Source: Planctomyces sp. SH-PL14 (GTDB lineage: Bacteria; Planctomycetota; Planctomycetia; Planctomycetales; Planctomycetaceae). Taken from it: 64,000 nt of DNA. Positions within the stretch are counted from its first letter, which is position 1, and every line of letters begins with the position of its first letter. A model generated the notes under the pieces. It worked only from the letters and a program-made list of their open reading frames with translations. It was not told the DNA's origin and made no database searches. Where the stretch lies: the NCBI RefSeq assembly GCF_001610835.1, contig NZ_CP011270.1, forward strand, positions 6,280,001 through 6,344,000, written 5' to 3'. Positions 55,324 to 64,000 of this stretch are shown here, one piece after another. The position numbers were made by a program, and so were the translations under genes.

Positions 55324-55421
55324 GATCGGCGATCGGGCTCTGCTGGCGCGCTGGTCGTCCGATGGACGATCGGCGCGGGTGTTCTGTAACCTCCGGCTCC
55401 TTTTCCGGAGAGGACCTCGCG

Positions 55422-55778
55422 ATGGCTGCTCAAGTCGACTGGTATTACCACCGTAAGGGCTGCAAGACGTGCAGCCGGATGGATGCGCTGCTGGAGCAGT
55501 GTGGTCTGTCGGCCAAGGAAGTGGTGAGCGCCAACAAGACCAAGCTGAGCTTTGACGACGCGAAGGAACTGGTGTCGCAGGTGAACCGGATTGTCGCTTC
55601 GAAGGGGACGAAGCCGGTCGGGATCGATCTCAAGAAGGAGCAGCCGACCGAGGAGGAGCTGCTGGCGCTTCTGATCGGGCCGACGGGGAACTTGCGGGCA
55701 CCGACGATCCGTCGGGGGAAGACGTTGTTTGTGGGCTTTCACGAAGAGACGTTCGCGCCGGCGCTGGGCGGGAAGTAG
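55422..55778 (+). CDS. ArsC-like (ArsC/Spx family) thioredoxin-fold protein
   Basis: 118 residues. WYYHRKGCKTCSRMDALLEQ gives a CxxC active site on a thioredoxin-like fold, with NKTKLSFDDAKELVSQV and LLALLIGPTGNLRAPTIRRG as in the 'ArsC family (seleno)protein' group. In some relatives the first Cys is selenocysteine; here it is an ordinary Cys. It may be a thiol-disulfide or arsenate-reductase-like oxidoreductase, substrate unknown. The start at 55422 is supported by GGAGAGG nine bases upstream. The next element, a PIE copy, starts at its stop codon. Confidence 0.85.
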   Translation: MAAQVDWYYHRKGCKTCSRMDALLEQCGLSAKEVVSANKTKLSFDDAKELVSQVNRIVASKGTKPVGIDLKKEQPTEEELLALLIGPTGNLRAPTIRRGKTLFVGFHEETFAPALGGK

Positions 55779-56104
55779 CGTCCTTGCCGGCATAGCTGTG
55801 CCAGCTCAAACCCATCGTGCTACGGCAGCCTGGGGTCAAGGGGGCCACGCCCCCTTGCCGCCGGAGGCACTTCTGTGAGGAGCCGTGGGGCACAACGGGC
55901 GTCCGCTTTGTAGAACCGGCGTTGAGGACTCCCCGCTCGCTCCGGACTCACCACGGGTTGGTGAGGGGGCATACGGCACGCTGTCCGTGCCTGGACACGT
56001 GCTCCTTCAGACATCTTCCGACGGCCAGGCCTCCGGCGGGCAAAGGGCCAAGAAAACAACACAGGCCCCTCTGCACTCCCCACCAGGGTGCCCCTGGACC
56101 CGGT
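55779..56104 (-). repeat. PIE dispersed element, copy 10
   Basis: Full copy filling the gap between convergent genes, starting directly after the stop codon at 55778. The enlarged tip (CCTGTGTTGTTTTCTTGGCC in element orientation) is here in the left hairpin 2 rather than in hairpin 3. Confidence 0.93.
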
Positions 56105-56131
56105 GAGGGGCGTTGTCGTGGGTTATCACGA

Positions 56132-56548
56132 TCAGTCTCGCTTCACCGCTGCACGAATCTCCTCAATCTGCCGCTGCATGTCCCGCAACATGGTCATCTG
56201 CAGGTCCACCCGCTGGCGATCAATCGCCGGACGATACTTGTGCCAGTACAGCGTCAGCAGAACACCCGTCGTCAACAGGCTGAGGTTCCCCAGAACCACA
56301 TAGGTCACGCGGGCCCAGTGGATCGCACCCAACCGAAAAAACTCGAACGGCAGGATCCCGATCCAGAACGCCACTGTGATCCCCACCCCGATCAACGAGG
56401 CCCGGCGGACCTTCTTCGCGAACTCCTCCGTCTCTTCCAGCTTCAGTTCCAGTTCCATGCGTTGTCTCCTCAGAGCGTCTTGGGTCAGGTCAGGGTCTTG
56501 TGACAACAGGTTCTCGATAAGCCGGGCAGTCGGGTCATGATCCGGCAT
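56132..56548 (-). CDS. Two-helix membrane protein translationally coupled to the sigma factor
   Basis: 138 residues. The N-terminal 50 residues are a charged helix (LLSQDPDLTQDALRRQRMEL), followed by two hydrophobic segments (about 52-68, VGITVAFWIGILPFEFF, and about 78-100, LGNLSLLTTGVLLTLYW) and a charged C-terminal helix (LQMTMLRDMQRQIEEIRAAV). Its start codon lies inside the sigma gene's last codons (14-bp overlap), with GGAGACC upstream, so the two are expressed together. This position suggests an anti-sigma-like regulator, but no zinc-binding anti-sigma motif is visible. Confidence 0.82.
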   Translation of the reverse strand: MPDHDPTARLIENLLSQDPDLTQDALRRQRMELELKLEETEEFAKKVRRASLIGVGITVAFWIGILPFEFFRLGAIHWARVTYVVLGNLSLLTTGVLLTLYWHKYRPAIDRQRVDLQMTMLRDMQRQIEEIRAAVKRD

Positions 56549-57104
56549 GATGGTCTCCTTCAATGAGCCGGCGGATGGCCCGCAACGCATAGTGCAGCCG
56601 CGAGCGAACCGTCCCCGCCGGACACTGCACCACCGACGCGATCTCCGCCGGCTCCAGTCCCTCCAGAAACCGCAGCGTCAACACCTCCCGCTGCTCCGAC
56701 GTCAACTGCGCCAGTCCGTGATGCACGAGCTCGGCTCGTTCCAGTAACTCGAACTCGTTCCCGACATCCCCCTCCGAGAGTCCGTCGAGATCATCCCGGC
56801 TCTCCTCCCGCGGCCGGCGTCGGCAGTGCGTCACGACCAGGTCATGCGCAATCCGATACAGCCACACTCGAAAGGCAGCCGGAGACCGCAACGTCGGCAG
56901 CCGCCGATAGACCCGCAGCCAGATTTCCTGCGTCACATCCAGGGCCTGGGCCGGATCGCTCAACATCCGCCGGACGTAGTAGGCCACGCGGCGGTCATAG
57001 AGCGCCATCAGGTCATGGAACGCCGCCCGGTCGTTCCCCTGAGCCCGCAGGACGAGCAGCTGCTCGTTGAGGGCCTCAAGAGGATCGTGCCGGTGCGGGG
57101 CCAT
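56535..57104 (-). CDS. ECF-type RNA polymerase sigma factor
   Basis: 189 residues. Region 2 spans LMALYDRRVAYYVRRMLSDP, QALDVTQEIWLRVYRRLP and RVWLYRIAHDLVVTHCRRR. Region 4 spans LTSEQREVLTLRFLEGLEPA, EIASVVQCPAGTVRSRLHYA and LRAIRRLIEG. There is no region 1 or 3, as in ECF sigma factors, which direct transcription of stress or envelope genes. The gene ends within the start region of a two-helix membrane protein, a probable partner. Confidence 0.93.
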   Translation of the reverse strand: MAPHRHDPLEALNEQLLVLRAQGNDRAAFHDLMALYDRRVAYYVRRMLSDPAQALDVTQEIWLRVYRRLPTLRSPAAFRVWLYRIAHDLVVTHCRRRPREESRDDLDGLSEGDVGNEFELLERAELVHHGLAQLTSEQREVLTLRFLEGLEPAEIASVVQCPAGTVRSRLHYALRAIRRLIEGDHHAGS

Positions 57105-57200
57105 GCTCGAAAGTCCGCTGCGGGAAACGTCAGTCCACAGGGAAGCCGCGCGGACGGGGGCCGGCGTTCAGCGATCGCCGACGGATTCTCGCGAATCCAA

Positions 57201-57239
57201 AAGAAAAACCCGCCGTGCGAAGTTCGCAGGCGGGTTTGA
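57201..57239 (-). terminator. Rho-independent terminator downstream of tRNA-Ala
   Basis: On the minus strand AACCCGCCTGCGAA-CTTCGCACGGCGGGTT forms a stem of eight GC-rich base pairs plus an inner TGCGAA/TTCGCA helix, followed by TTTCTTTTG. It lies 3 bases after the tRNA. Confidence 0.88.
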
Positions 57240-57242
57240 AGG

Positions 57243-57315
<73 letters not shown>

Positions 57316-57629
57316 AATGTTGGGCCGACATCAACAAGCCCCTTGGAAGGGGCCGGCATGATGCCGGTGCCCGACTGGTATCGGTCAGCCCACCGCAGTG
57401 GGTTGAGCGATTCCTGGCCGGAGGGCAAAAGGTAACGATTGGGGAAAGTTTGTCAAATACATCCGGCCGCGTATCGGGGCTTCTGCACGCTTCGGGCCGG
57501 GGCGCTCCCTCCCGGCAAACTGGAGTTGTCCCGTTTCGACGCGCCCGGTAGCATCCCCGCCCGAACGGTCCGGCCGATTTTGCCGGATAAGGGCATGACG
57601 CCGCGTTCCGGACACGGAGGTCCCTTTCC

Positions 57630-58322
57630 ATGAGAAGTACGATCGCGGCCTTTCTCATGTCGGTCCCGCTCTCGGCCATCGGTCTGATGGCGGTCTTCGG
57701 GATTCCACAGATGGCTCCCGGGTCCCTCTTCAACAAGTCGCAGGACGACGACATCGTCCGCGGCAACTACTTCGACGAAGAAGAACCCGCCTCCCGCCGC
57801 CGCCGTTCCCGCGGCGACGGTCACGAGGACCACGCTCACCACGGCCACGACGAAGAGGGCGCGCCGGCGTTCGGTGACAAGTTCGCCGAAGACCGCGAGT
57901 CCCGCTCGGACCGGGGCACCCCGCAGTGGAAGCGCGACGAGTTCGCCAGCCGCGACGACGCTCGCGGCAATGCCCGCCCCGCCAGCCACAGCAGTTTTTC
58001 GTCGGACGAAGAAGGCCGCGATCACGGTGCTGAGCCTCGCGCTTATATGGAAGCGGGGAGCTCGAACCTGACCTGGAAGGCGGCCCGGCAGCGGCTGGCG
58101 GAGCTGGGGGTTACGCACTTCCATCTCGAACGCGGTGCGACCGCCGACAACTTCCTGTTCGTGTGCATGTTCTCGCCGGGCGACGATCCGCGGGTGACCC
58201 GCCGGTTTGAAGCCGAGGCTCCGGAACCCTTGGCGGCTGTGGATGGCGTGCTGCGGCAGATCGATGGCTGGATGCAGAAGCGGTTCGCGTATTCGAACTC
58301 CGGCGTCTCGTACTCCCGCTGA
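57630..58322 (+). CDS. His/Asp-rich exported or membrane-anchored hypothetical protein
   Basis: 230 residues, not recognised. An N-terminal hydrophobic segment (about 4-26, LMSVPLSAIGLMAVFGIPQM) is a signal or anchor. The middle (about 40-130) is highly charged and low-complexity, with RRRRSRGDGHEDHAHHGHDE, a cluster that could bind metal. The C-terminal domain (about 145-230) looks folded (LTWKAARQRLAELGVTHFHL, then FVCMFSPGDDPRVTRRFEAE). It lies upstream of scpB on the same strand, but 56 bp away and functionally unconnected. Confidence 0.75.
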   Translation: MRSTIAAFLMSVPLSAIGLMAVFGIPQMAPGSLFNKSQDDDIVRGNYFDEEEPASRRRRSRGDGHEDHAHHGHDEEGAPAFGDKFAEDRESRSDRGTPQWKRDEFASRDDARGNARPASHSSFSSDEEGRDHGAEPRAYMEAGSSNLTWKAARQRLAELGVTHFHLERGATADNFLFVCMFSPGDDPRVTRRFEAEAPEPLAAVDGVLRQIDGWMQKRFAYSNSGVSYSR

Positions 58323-58378
58323 TCGTTCCCGCCCTGGCGGAATCACGCCCCGTTCTTCCGGGCTGACGTTCTGTGTTC

Positions 58379-59125
58379 ATGACCGGTCATTCTTTGTCTG
58401 GCCCGCTGCGTTCGCCCATTGCCCGGGCGACTGAGACGCGGAATGCCGCGGAGTTCCGCCGGGTTTTCTTTCGGCGGCGGACGATTGCCGCGGCCGAGTC
58501 GAGTGAACGATCGACGCTTCCCCTGACGGTCCGGACGTCGAAGGCGGCGCGGGTCGAGGCGGCGCTGATGGTGGCGGAAGGGGCTTTGTCAGAGCGGAAG
58601 CTGTTGCAGTTTGCGGGGCTGGCTGAGGTCGCGGAGGTTCGGCAGGCGATTTCGGAGCTGAACACCGCTTATGACCGGACGCGGTCGGCGTTCCGGATTG
58701 AGCGGCTGGCGACGGGGTATCAGCTTTTGACGGACCCGGTGTTTGCGCCGTGGTTGGACCGGATTCATCAGCGGCAGGCGCGGTTGCGGCTTTCTGCGGT
58801 GGCGATGGAGACGTTGTCGATCATTGCGTATCGGCAGCCGTTGACGCGGGCGGATATTGAGTCGGTGCGGGGGGTGCAGTCGGCGGAGATTGTGAAGCAG
58901 TTGATGGAGCGGAACCTGGTGAAGATCGTGGGTGAGGACGATTCGCTGGGTAAGCCGTATCTGTATGGGACGACGCGGCAGTTTCTGGAGGCGTATGCGT
59001 TGGGGAGTCTGGACGATCTGCCGATGTCGGCGGAGATGCGTCGGCCGATGTCGCGGACAAGGATTGAGGAAGAGCCGGCTGAAGACGGTGGAGAGGCAGC
59101 AGCTCCGCGAGAGGAATCCGCTTGA
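58379..59125 (+). CDS. scpB: Segregation and condensation protein B
   Basis: 248 residues. The ScpB core is present: ARVEAALMVAEGALSERKLL, RIERLATGYQLLTDPVFAPW, LSAVAMETLSIIAYRQPLTR, ADIESVRGVQSAEIVKQLME and LVKIVGEDDSLGKPYLYGTT. The paired winged-helix domains bind ScpA in the SMC complex, which condenses and segregates the chromosome. An N-terminal extension of about 50 residues and a charged C-terminal tail are longer than in most ScpB proteins. The start may be the ATG at 58379 or the GTG at 58373. No scpA is in the window. A PIE element starts at the stop codon. Confidence 0.95.
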   Translation: MTGHSLSGPLRSPIARATETRNAAEFRRVFFRRRTIAAAESSERSTLPLTVRTSKAARVEAALMVAEGALSERKLLQFAGLAEVAEVRQAISELNTAYDRTRSAFRIERLATGYQLLTDPVFAPWLDRIHQRQARLRLSAVAMETLSIIAYRQPLTRADIESVRGVQSAEIVKQLMERNLVKIVGEDDSLGKPYLYGTTRQFLEAYALGSLDDLPMSAEMRRPMSRTRIEEEPAEDGGEAAAPREESA

Positions 59126-59416
59126 ACCGGGGTCCAGGGGGTACCCCTGGTGGGGGATGCAAGGGGGCAACGCCCTCTTGCCCGCCGGAGGCCTGGCCGT
59201 CGAGAGATGTCTGAAGGAGTGAGTGTCCAAGCGCGGGCAACGTGCCGGATGCCCCCCTCACCAACCCGTGGCAATTGCATCGCAGGCGGTGTATCTGGAG
59301 GGAGTCCTCAACGCCGGCTCTACAAAGCGATCATCCGCTGCTTACCGCGGTTCCTCATTGAAGTGCCTCCGGCGGCAAGGGGGGCTGTGTTGTTTCTTTG
59401 GCCTCCTTGACCCCCA
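59126..59416 (+). repeat. PIE dispersed element, copy 11
   Basis: Begins with ACCGGGGTCC immediately after the scpB stop codon. Hairpin 2 is GCAAGGGGGC / GCCCTCTTGC, and hairpin 3 has the enlarged tip GCTGTGTTGTTTCTTTGGCC. The tail beyond GACCCCC is not recognisable. Confidence 0.9.
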
Positions 59417-59538
59417 ACTGGAGAATGACGCTGCGTTCGCGTGGGAGATCCGTCCGCCGAGGATGGTGTTAAAAAGGCCGTTTGACACCCCGCCGGGACT
59501 CCTCATGATGTCGTCTGCCTCGCTCCTCAGGAACCGGA

Positions 59539-59979
59539 ATGACGTCTTCCCCGCGCCCCGCCAGCCCGCACGCCCGGACCCGTCGCGATCACGCCACGGA
59601 ACTGGCGGAGGACTACGTCGAAGCGATCGATGACCTCGTCCGCACGACCGGGAAGTGCCGCGTCACCGACCTGGCCAAGCACTTCGGCGTCAGCCACGTC
59701 ACGGTCAACCGCACCGTCGCCCGCCTCGTCCGCGACGGCTACGTCCAGACCGAACCCTACGGACCCGTCACTCTCACTCCCACCGGCCAGAAAACCGCTC
59801 GCACCGCCCGCACCCGCCACGAGATCGTGGAGCGCTTCCTCCGGGCCCTCGGCGTCGGCGACCGCATCGCCGCCATCGACGCGGAAGGGATCGAGCACCA
59901 CGTCAGCGCGGAAACGCTCCGGGCCATGGAACGCTTCGCCAACGAACACAAGCCCGCTCCGCCGACCGAAGAGGCCTGA
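59539..59979 (+). CDS. mntR: MntR-like (DtxR/Fur-type) manganese-responsive regulator
   Basis: 146 residues. AEDYVEAIDDLVRTTGKCRV begins the DtxR-type winged helix; VTDLAKHFGVSHVTVNRTVA holds the recognition helix and LVRDGYVQTEPYGPVTLTPT the wing. The C-terminal helices (RHEIVERFLRALGVGDRIAA, EGIEHHVSAETLRAMERFAN) carry the His/Glu residues of the MntR Mn-binding site. The size and sequence match the E. coli-type MntR group rather than DtxR with an SH3 domain. It represses Mn2+ uptake genes when Mn2+ is present, but no mntH is in view. The next gene is hisI. Confidence 0.9.
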   Translation: MTSSPRPASPHARTRRDHATELAEDYVEAIDDLVRTTGKCRVTDLAKHFGVSHVTVNRTVARLVRDGYVQTEPYGPVTLTPTGQKTARTARTRHEIVERFLRALGVGDRIAAIDAEGIEHHVSAETLRAMERFANEHKPAPPTEEA

Positions 59980-60153
59980 GCGGGCGACGACGGCCGAGCG
60001 AGGGGGCAGACCGATGCCGCTTCCCCGATTTTTCGAAGCCGGGCCGGCTGGGGCTCATCGGGCGGGAACCGCAAGCTACAATGCGAACCCTCAGCCGTTC
60101 CGCGGCGTCTGACCTGAACTCATCGTTTTCCCCCCCAACACAGCCCCCGCCCC

Positions 60154-60540
60154 ATGTCGCAAGACGGCCCCAACTTCGAAAAGTCCGTGCTCATTCCGGT
60201 CGTCGCCCAGGACGAGTCGAGCGGCGATGTCCTGATGCTGGCCTACATGAACCAGGAGGCGTACGACGAGACGCTCCAGACTGGGCGGGTCTGCTATTAC
60301 AGCCGCAGCCGCAAGAAGTTGTGGCGAAAGGGCGAGGAGTCCGGCAACGTCCAGGAACTTAAGTCGATCTACTACGATTGCGACGCCGATACGCTGCTTG
60401 TGAAGGTGAACCAGATCGGCGGGGCAGCCTGCCACGAGGGGTACAAGAGCTGTTTCTTCCGCAAGATCGATCCCGCGACGCGGAAGGTCGAAGTGGTCGG
60501 CGAACGAGTGTTCGATCCGGCCGAGGTTTATCGCAAGTGA
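60154..60540 (+). CDS. hisI: Phosphoribosyl-AMP cyclohydrolase
   Basis: 128 residues, the single-domain HisI form without the HisE pyrophosphatase. [60 protein letters not shown] (the DxDxD Mg2+ site) and [12 protein letters not shown] (zinc-binding Cys residues) are the landmarks. It opens the purine ring of PR-AMP in histidine synthesis. No other his genes are adjacent. The gene lies 174 bp after mntR with no terminator seen between them. Confidence 0.96.
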   Translation: MSQDGPNFEKSVLIPVVAQDESSGDVLMLAYMNQEAYDETLQTGRVCYYSRSRKKLWRKGEESGNVQELKSIYYDCDADTLLVKVNQIGGAACHEGYKSCFFRKIDPATRKVEVVGERVFDPAEVYRK

Positions 60541-60630
60541 AGGGGATGGCTTCCGGTCGTCGATCGTGAGACAGTTTCTCACTTTCCGACGCGAATCCGC
60601 CGCGCCGTCCGCTATCCGGAACTGCCCGCC

Positions 60631-61674
60631 ATGCCCCGTTTCCTGACCGACGTCCGGACCCTCTGCCTGCTCGGCGTGTTCGTCGCCAGCCAGTCCCCGG
60701 TCTCGGCCCAGGACGCTCCGGCGGCCGCCCCGAAGGCTCCCGTCGCCGCACCGGCCCCAGCGGCTTCGTCGGACAAGCCGGTTGAACCGACCCTCGCGCC
60801 TGACACGGCTCCGAAGACCGAGGCTGGTTCGGCCGCGCCGATGCCGATGGTGTCGCCCGCCGGGACCGTTGTCGCGACGCCTCCCGCGCCCGCTCCGCAT
60901 CCGGCGGTCTTCCGTTACTACGACAAGGATGGGGACGGCACGCTGTCGCAGGCCGAGTTCGACCAGCTTCCAGAGCCGATCCGCGAATGGCTGACGAAGG
61001 AAAAGGTTTCCGCTGAGCAGGGGATTCCCCGTGAGGCCTTTGAGGCGAAGCTTCCGGCCCTGACCGATGCGCTTCGCAAGCGGACCGCAGCCACGGTGCT
61101 GGGGCCGACGCCCCTTCCGATGCCCGGTTCCACGCCGGCTCCGTCCGGGAATTCGCGCGGGCAGGGCTCGTCCGAGTTCCAGGGGCTGGATCTCGATCGC
61201 GATGGTCAGCTTTCCTTCCGCGAGTGGCGGGCCGGCAAGCGGTTGGCGGCGGACTTTGGCGTCCGTGATCCCAACGGCGACGGGATGGTGACCTCTGCCG
61301 AGTTCGACAAGACCCGCGGGCAGACCGCGGCAGCGGCTCCTGCCGTGGCGGGAACGCGGCCGCCTGGCACCCCTGGAGCGCCGCTGGCTCCCCCTTCGGC
61401 CCCTGGTACGTCCACTCCGATGCCGACGCCTGGGGCGCCGGCCACCCCGGCAGCGCCTTCGACGACTTCCGGTTTGGGGACGACGGCTTCACGGTCGATG
61501 TTTGGAAGCCTGGACCGAAACAAGAACGGCTCGGTCGATCCGGATGAGTGGCAGTACAGCCGCCGTGTCGGCCCCGCGTTCAAGGAGAAGGGGGTCGACA
61601 TGACGAAGCCGATGTCCGAGGCCCTGTTCCATGAGAACTACGCCAAGGCGTTCCCTCCCTCCAATCGCTCCTGA
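60631..61674 (+). CDS. Exported EF-hand protein
   Basis: 347 residues with a signal peptide (about 1-26, LCLLGVFVASQSPVSAQDAP). An Ala/Pro-rich linker (about 27-90) leads to EF-hand-like motifs: YYDKDGDGTLSQAEFDQLPE near 94, LDLDRDGQLSFREWRAGKRL near 188, RDPNGDGMVTSAEFDKTRGQ near 212 and LDRNKNGSVDPDEWQYSRRV near 293. These are separated by further Pro/Ala-rich stretches. Loops carry the D-x-D/N-x-D/S-G pattern that binds Ca2+. It belongs to the planctomycete exoproteins carrying EF-hands, which are common but of undetermined function. Confidence 0.87.
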   Translation: MPRFLTDVRTLCLLGVFVASQSPVSAQDAPAAAPKAPVAAPAPAASSDKPVEPTLAPDTAPKTEAGSAAPMPMVSPAGTVVATPPAPAPHPAVFRYYDKDGDGTLSQAEFDQLPEPIREWLTKEKVSAEQGIPREAFEAKLPALTDALRKRTAATVLGPTPLPMPGSTPAPSGNSRGQGSSEFQGLDLDRDGQLSFREWRAGKRLAADFGVRDPNGDGMVTSAEFDKTRGQTAAAAPAVAGTRPPGTPGAPLAPPSAPGTSTPMPTPGAPATPAAPSTTSGLGTTASRSMFGSLDRNKNGSVDPDEWQYSRRVGPAFKEKGVDMTKPMSEALFHENYAKAFPPSNRS

Positions 61675-61698
61675 TTCCGCCTCGTCTTCTGGGACTTC

Positions 61699-62208
61699 AT
61701 GTCGGAAGAGATCTTCGACGTCTGTGATGAGCAGGACAATGTGATCGGGCAGGCGCCGCGGTCGGTGGTGCATGCCCGCAAGCTCTTGCACCGGGCGGTG
61801 CATATCTGGGTGTTCAATTCCAGTGGGGAGCTGCTGACCCATATGCGGTCGGCGACGAAGGATGAGTTTCCTTCGACCTATACGTCGTCGGCGTCTGGGC
61901 ATCTGTCGGCGGGCGAGACGTATGACGAGGCGGCGCCGCGGGAGCTTGAAGAGGAGTTGGGGATTCGGGCGGAGCTGACGCGGTTGACGTCGCTTCCGGC
62001 ATCGCCGGCGACGGCTTACGAGCACACGGTTCTTTACCGGTGCACGACGGATGCGACGCCTCGTCCGGATCCGGGCGAGGTGGCGGCGGTTGAGTTCAGG
62101 CCGTTTGCGTACGTGGCGGAGATGGCGCGGACGTCGCCGGAGAAGTTCTCGCCGCCGTTTCTGCAGCTGGTGGAGTGGGCTGTGGCGAACGGCGTCGGGC
62201 GCTCATGA
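61699..62208 (+). CDS. Nudix hydrolase
   Basis: 169 residues. The Nudix box reads GHLSAGETYDEAAPRELEEE followed by LGI, matching G-x5-E-x7-R-E-x2-E-E-x-G-I/L. RAVHIWVFNSSGELLTHMRS, preceded by the IDI/YfcD-like CDEQDNVIGQAPRSVVHARK opening, points to the YfcD/isopentenyl-isomerase-like branch. The substrate (a nucleoside diphosphate derivative) is unknown. It starts 24 bp after the EF-hand gene and may be co-transcribed with it. A PIE element starts 10 bases after its stop codon. Confidence 0.9.
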   Translation: MSEEIFDVCDEQDNVIGQAPRSVVHARKLLHRAVHIWVFNSSGELLTHMRSATKDEFPSTYTSSASGHLSAGETYDEAAPRELEEELGIRAELTRLTSLPASPATAYEHTVLYRCTTDATPRPDPGEVAAVEFRPFAYVAEMARTSPEKFSPPFLQLVEWAVANGVGRS

Positions 62209-62218
62209 GCAGGCCCTA

Positions 62219-62541
62219 GCCGGGGTCCAGGGGGTACCCCTGGTGGGGGATGCAAGGGGGCAACGCCTCCTTGCCCGCCGGAGGCCGTCTCGTCGAGAGA
62301 TAGTGGAAGGAGCACGTGTCCAAGCGCGGACAGCGTGTCGTATGCCCCCCTCACCAACCCGCGAGGATTACAAGGCCAGCGTTATCGAGTGAGGGAGTCC
62401 TCAACGCTGGTATTACAAAGGGGACGCCCGTTGCTCACCGCGGTTCCTCATTGAAGCGCCTCCGGCGGCAAGGGGTTGCCCCCTTGACCCCAGCTGCCAT
62501 GGCACGTTGGGTTTGAGGTAGCACCCTCGTGCCGGCCAGGA
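62219..62541 (+). repeat. PIE dispersed element, copy 12
   Basis: Full copy between the convergent Nudix and rpsA genes. Hairpin 2 is of the GCAAGGGGGC AAC GCCTCCTTGC type, a third compensated variant. Hairpin 3 is the short CAAGGGGTTGCCCCCTTG form. Confidence 0.93.
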
Positions 62542-62561
62542 CGCGGTTTTGGCTCTGCGCA

Positions 62562-62598
62562 CAAAAACACCCCGGACGCCATTTGGCCTCCGGAGTGC
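62562..62598 (-). terminator. Rho-independent terminator of rpsA
   Basis: On the minus strand GCACTCCGGAGGCC, loop AAAT, GGCGTCCGGGGTG folds as a strong stem followed by TTTTTG. It lies about 45 bp downstream of the rpsA stop codon. Confidence 0.9.
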
Positions 62599-62640
62599 TT
62601 CGTTTCTCAGGCGAATCGCTGGCGGCTAGCCGCCAACAAC

Positions 62641-64000
62641 TCAGTTCTTGCCCGGCATCTGGAACAGCGGGCCACCCGTGTCCCCCATACCACCCTTGAG
62701 CTCCTTCGGAGCCGCCGGGCGATCGCTCTGGGTCACTTCCGGCTGCTCGACCGGAGCGTCCAGCTTGCGGCTGAGGCCGATCTTCCGGTCGTCCGTGTCG
62801 ATCCGCAGGATCTTGACCTGGACGCTGTCGCCAACCTTGAGCTGGTCTTCGCCGGCTTCGCCGAGCTCAGACACATGCAAGAGGCCTTCGAGCTGCTCTT
62901 CCAGTTCGACGAAGACACCAAAGTTGGTGATCTTCGTGACCTTGCCCTCGACGATCGAACCCGGCTTGTACTGCTGAGGAATCCGGTTTTCCCACGGATC
63001 GTTCTCCAGCTGCTTCATGCCGAGAGCAATCCGCTTGCGGACCTCGTCGACCGAGATCACCTGGCAAGTGAGGACGTCCCCCTTCTTCAGCATTTCGCTG
63101 GGGTTCGAAATCTTGCGGGTCCAGCTCATGTCGCTGACGTGCAGGAGGCCGTCGACCCCCTCTTCCAGCTCGATGAACGCACCGTAGTTCGTGAGGTTCC
63201 GCACCGTTCCCGTGACCGTCGTTCCGATCGGGTACTTGGCCGTGACGTTGTCCCACGGATTCGGCTGGGTCTGCTTCATCCCCAGCGAGATTTCCTGCTT
63301 GTCGGTGTTGATGTTGAGAACAACAACCTCGACCTTGTCCCCCTTCTTGACGAGCTCGTCCGGATGGGAAACCCGCTTGGTCCAGGACATTTCGCTGATG
63401 TGGACGAGACCTTCGATCCCGTCTTCGAGCTTCACGAAGGCCCCGTAGTTCATCACGTTGACGACTTCGCCTTCGACGCGCGAGCCGACCGGGTACTTCT
63501 GCGAAACGTTTTCCCAAGGCGAAGGCAGCTTCTGCTTCAGGCCGAGAGCGATCTTTTCCTTCTCCCGGTCGATGTGCAGGATCTTGACTTCGATTTCGTC
63601 GTCGATCTTGACCATTTCGGTCGGGTGATGGATCCGCTTCCACGACATGTCGGTGATGTGGAGCAGACCGTCGATCCCGCCCAAGTCCACGAACGCGCCG
63701 AAGTCGGCGATGTTCTTGACGACCCCCTTGCGGATCTGACCTTCGGAAATCTCGGCGAGGAGATTCCGCTTCATCTCGGCCCGCATGTCTTCGATCAGCT
63801 TGCGGCGGCTGACGACGACGTTGCGGCGGGTCTCGTCGATCTTGAGGACCACGCAGTCGATGTGCTGGCCGATGTAGGCTTCGATCCGCTGCGGACGGCG
63901 GATGTCGACCTGGCTGGCCGGCAGGAACAGGTTGATCCCCTGTCCTGGAGGCGCCGTCGAGGCTCCCTGGCTGATGTTCACCAGCAGACCGCCCTTGATC
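62641..64000 (-). CDS. rpsA: 30S ribosomal protein S1, C-terminal part, cut by the window edge
   Basis: The frame remains open to 64000, so the N terminus is missing. Visible are the end of one S1 domain ([20 protein letters not shown]) and four full S1 repeats, each starting like [60 protein letters not shown] and [20 protein letters not shown]. GLLHIxxMSW-type motifs and LGxKQ ends complete each repeat. S1 binds mRNA on the small ribosomal subunit and aids initiation. The C-terminal tail (about 40 residues) is acidic and Gly-rich. A terminator follows. Confidence 0.95.
   Translation of the reverse strand, partial: IKGGLLVNISQGASTAPPGQGINLFLPASQVDIRRPQRIEAYIGQHIDCVVLKIDETRRNVVVSRRKLIEDMRAEMKRNLLAEISEGQIRKGVVKNIADFGAFVDLGGIDGLLHITDMSWKRIHHPTEMVKIDDEIEVKILHIDREKEKIALGLKQKLPSPWENVSQKYPVGSRVEGEVVNVMNYGAFVKLEDGIEGLVHISEMSWTKRVSHPDELVKKGDKVEVVVLNINTDKQEISLGMKQTQPNPWDNVTAKYPIGTTVTGTVRNLTNYGAFIELEEGVDGLLHVSDMSWTRKISNPSEMLKKGDVLTCQVISVDEVRKRIALGMKQLENDPWENRIPQQYKPGSIVEGKVTKITNFGVFVELEEQLEGLLHVSELGEAGEDQLKVGDSVQVKILRIDTDDRKIGLSRKLDAPVEQPEVTQSDRPAAPKELKGGMGDTGGPLFQMPGKN

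Overview
The window is high-GC (visibly about 65%) bacterial DNA that reads as a planctomycete (Planctomycetota, probably order Planctomycetales). The evidence is a cysteine-rich YTV-type cell-wall protein, a DUF1587/1592/1588/1585 'planctomycete cytochrome' protein, a giant secretin-N repeat protein, an EF-hand exoprotein, and genes that are mostly monocistronic with short operons and few Shine-Dalgarno sites. No species assignment is attempted.

Layout. 1-5.2 kb: frameshifted redoxin/cytochrome-c gene (cut by the left edge), trypsin-like protease, GH62-like arabinofuranosidase, DHFR-like reductase and a tandem alpha/beta-hydrolase. 5.6-10.8 kb: a 1359-residue cyclic-nucleotide-binding/ferredoxin fusion with eight internal repeats, divergent from a membrane protein with two His-x13-His pairs (predicted di-heme cytochrome b). 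10.9-16.4 kb: AAA ATPase divergent from two TadE pseudopilins and a TadG-like VWA protein, ending in a strong terminator. 16.7-24.6 kb: mgtE, csbD, sat (ATP sulfurylase), SGNH hydrolase, PadR regulator with membrane partner, AhpD-like protein. 24.8-28.1 kb: MoxR-type ATPase plus VWA partner. 28.5-31.9 kb: rfbC-pdxA, HAD phosphatase, VOC protein. 32-43.2 kb: cell-envelope proteins (DUF1592 cytochrome, secretin-N repeat protein, YTV protein, Tat-exported protein). 43.5-52 kb: double-AAA ATPase, HtrA-like protease, argG, zinc-ribbon membrane protein, gmd, carboxypeptidase-regulatory protein. 52.4-64 kb: exported DUF3352-like protein, dedA, ArsC-like protein, ECF sigma factor with overlapping membrane protein, tRNA-Ala(GGC), scpB, mntR, hisI, EF-hand protein, Nudix hydrolase and rpsA (cut by the right edge).

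The most striking feature is not a gene. A roughly 310-330 bp intergenic element, called PIE here, occurs 12 times in 64 kb in both orientations. Its ends are imperfect inverted repeats. Its internal hairpins keep pairing while their sequence changes (compensatory and wobble substitutions), and several copies abut a stop codon directly. It looks like a structured, non-coding, possibly MITE-like or terminator-like element. At least four other palindromic intergenic repeat families are also present.
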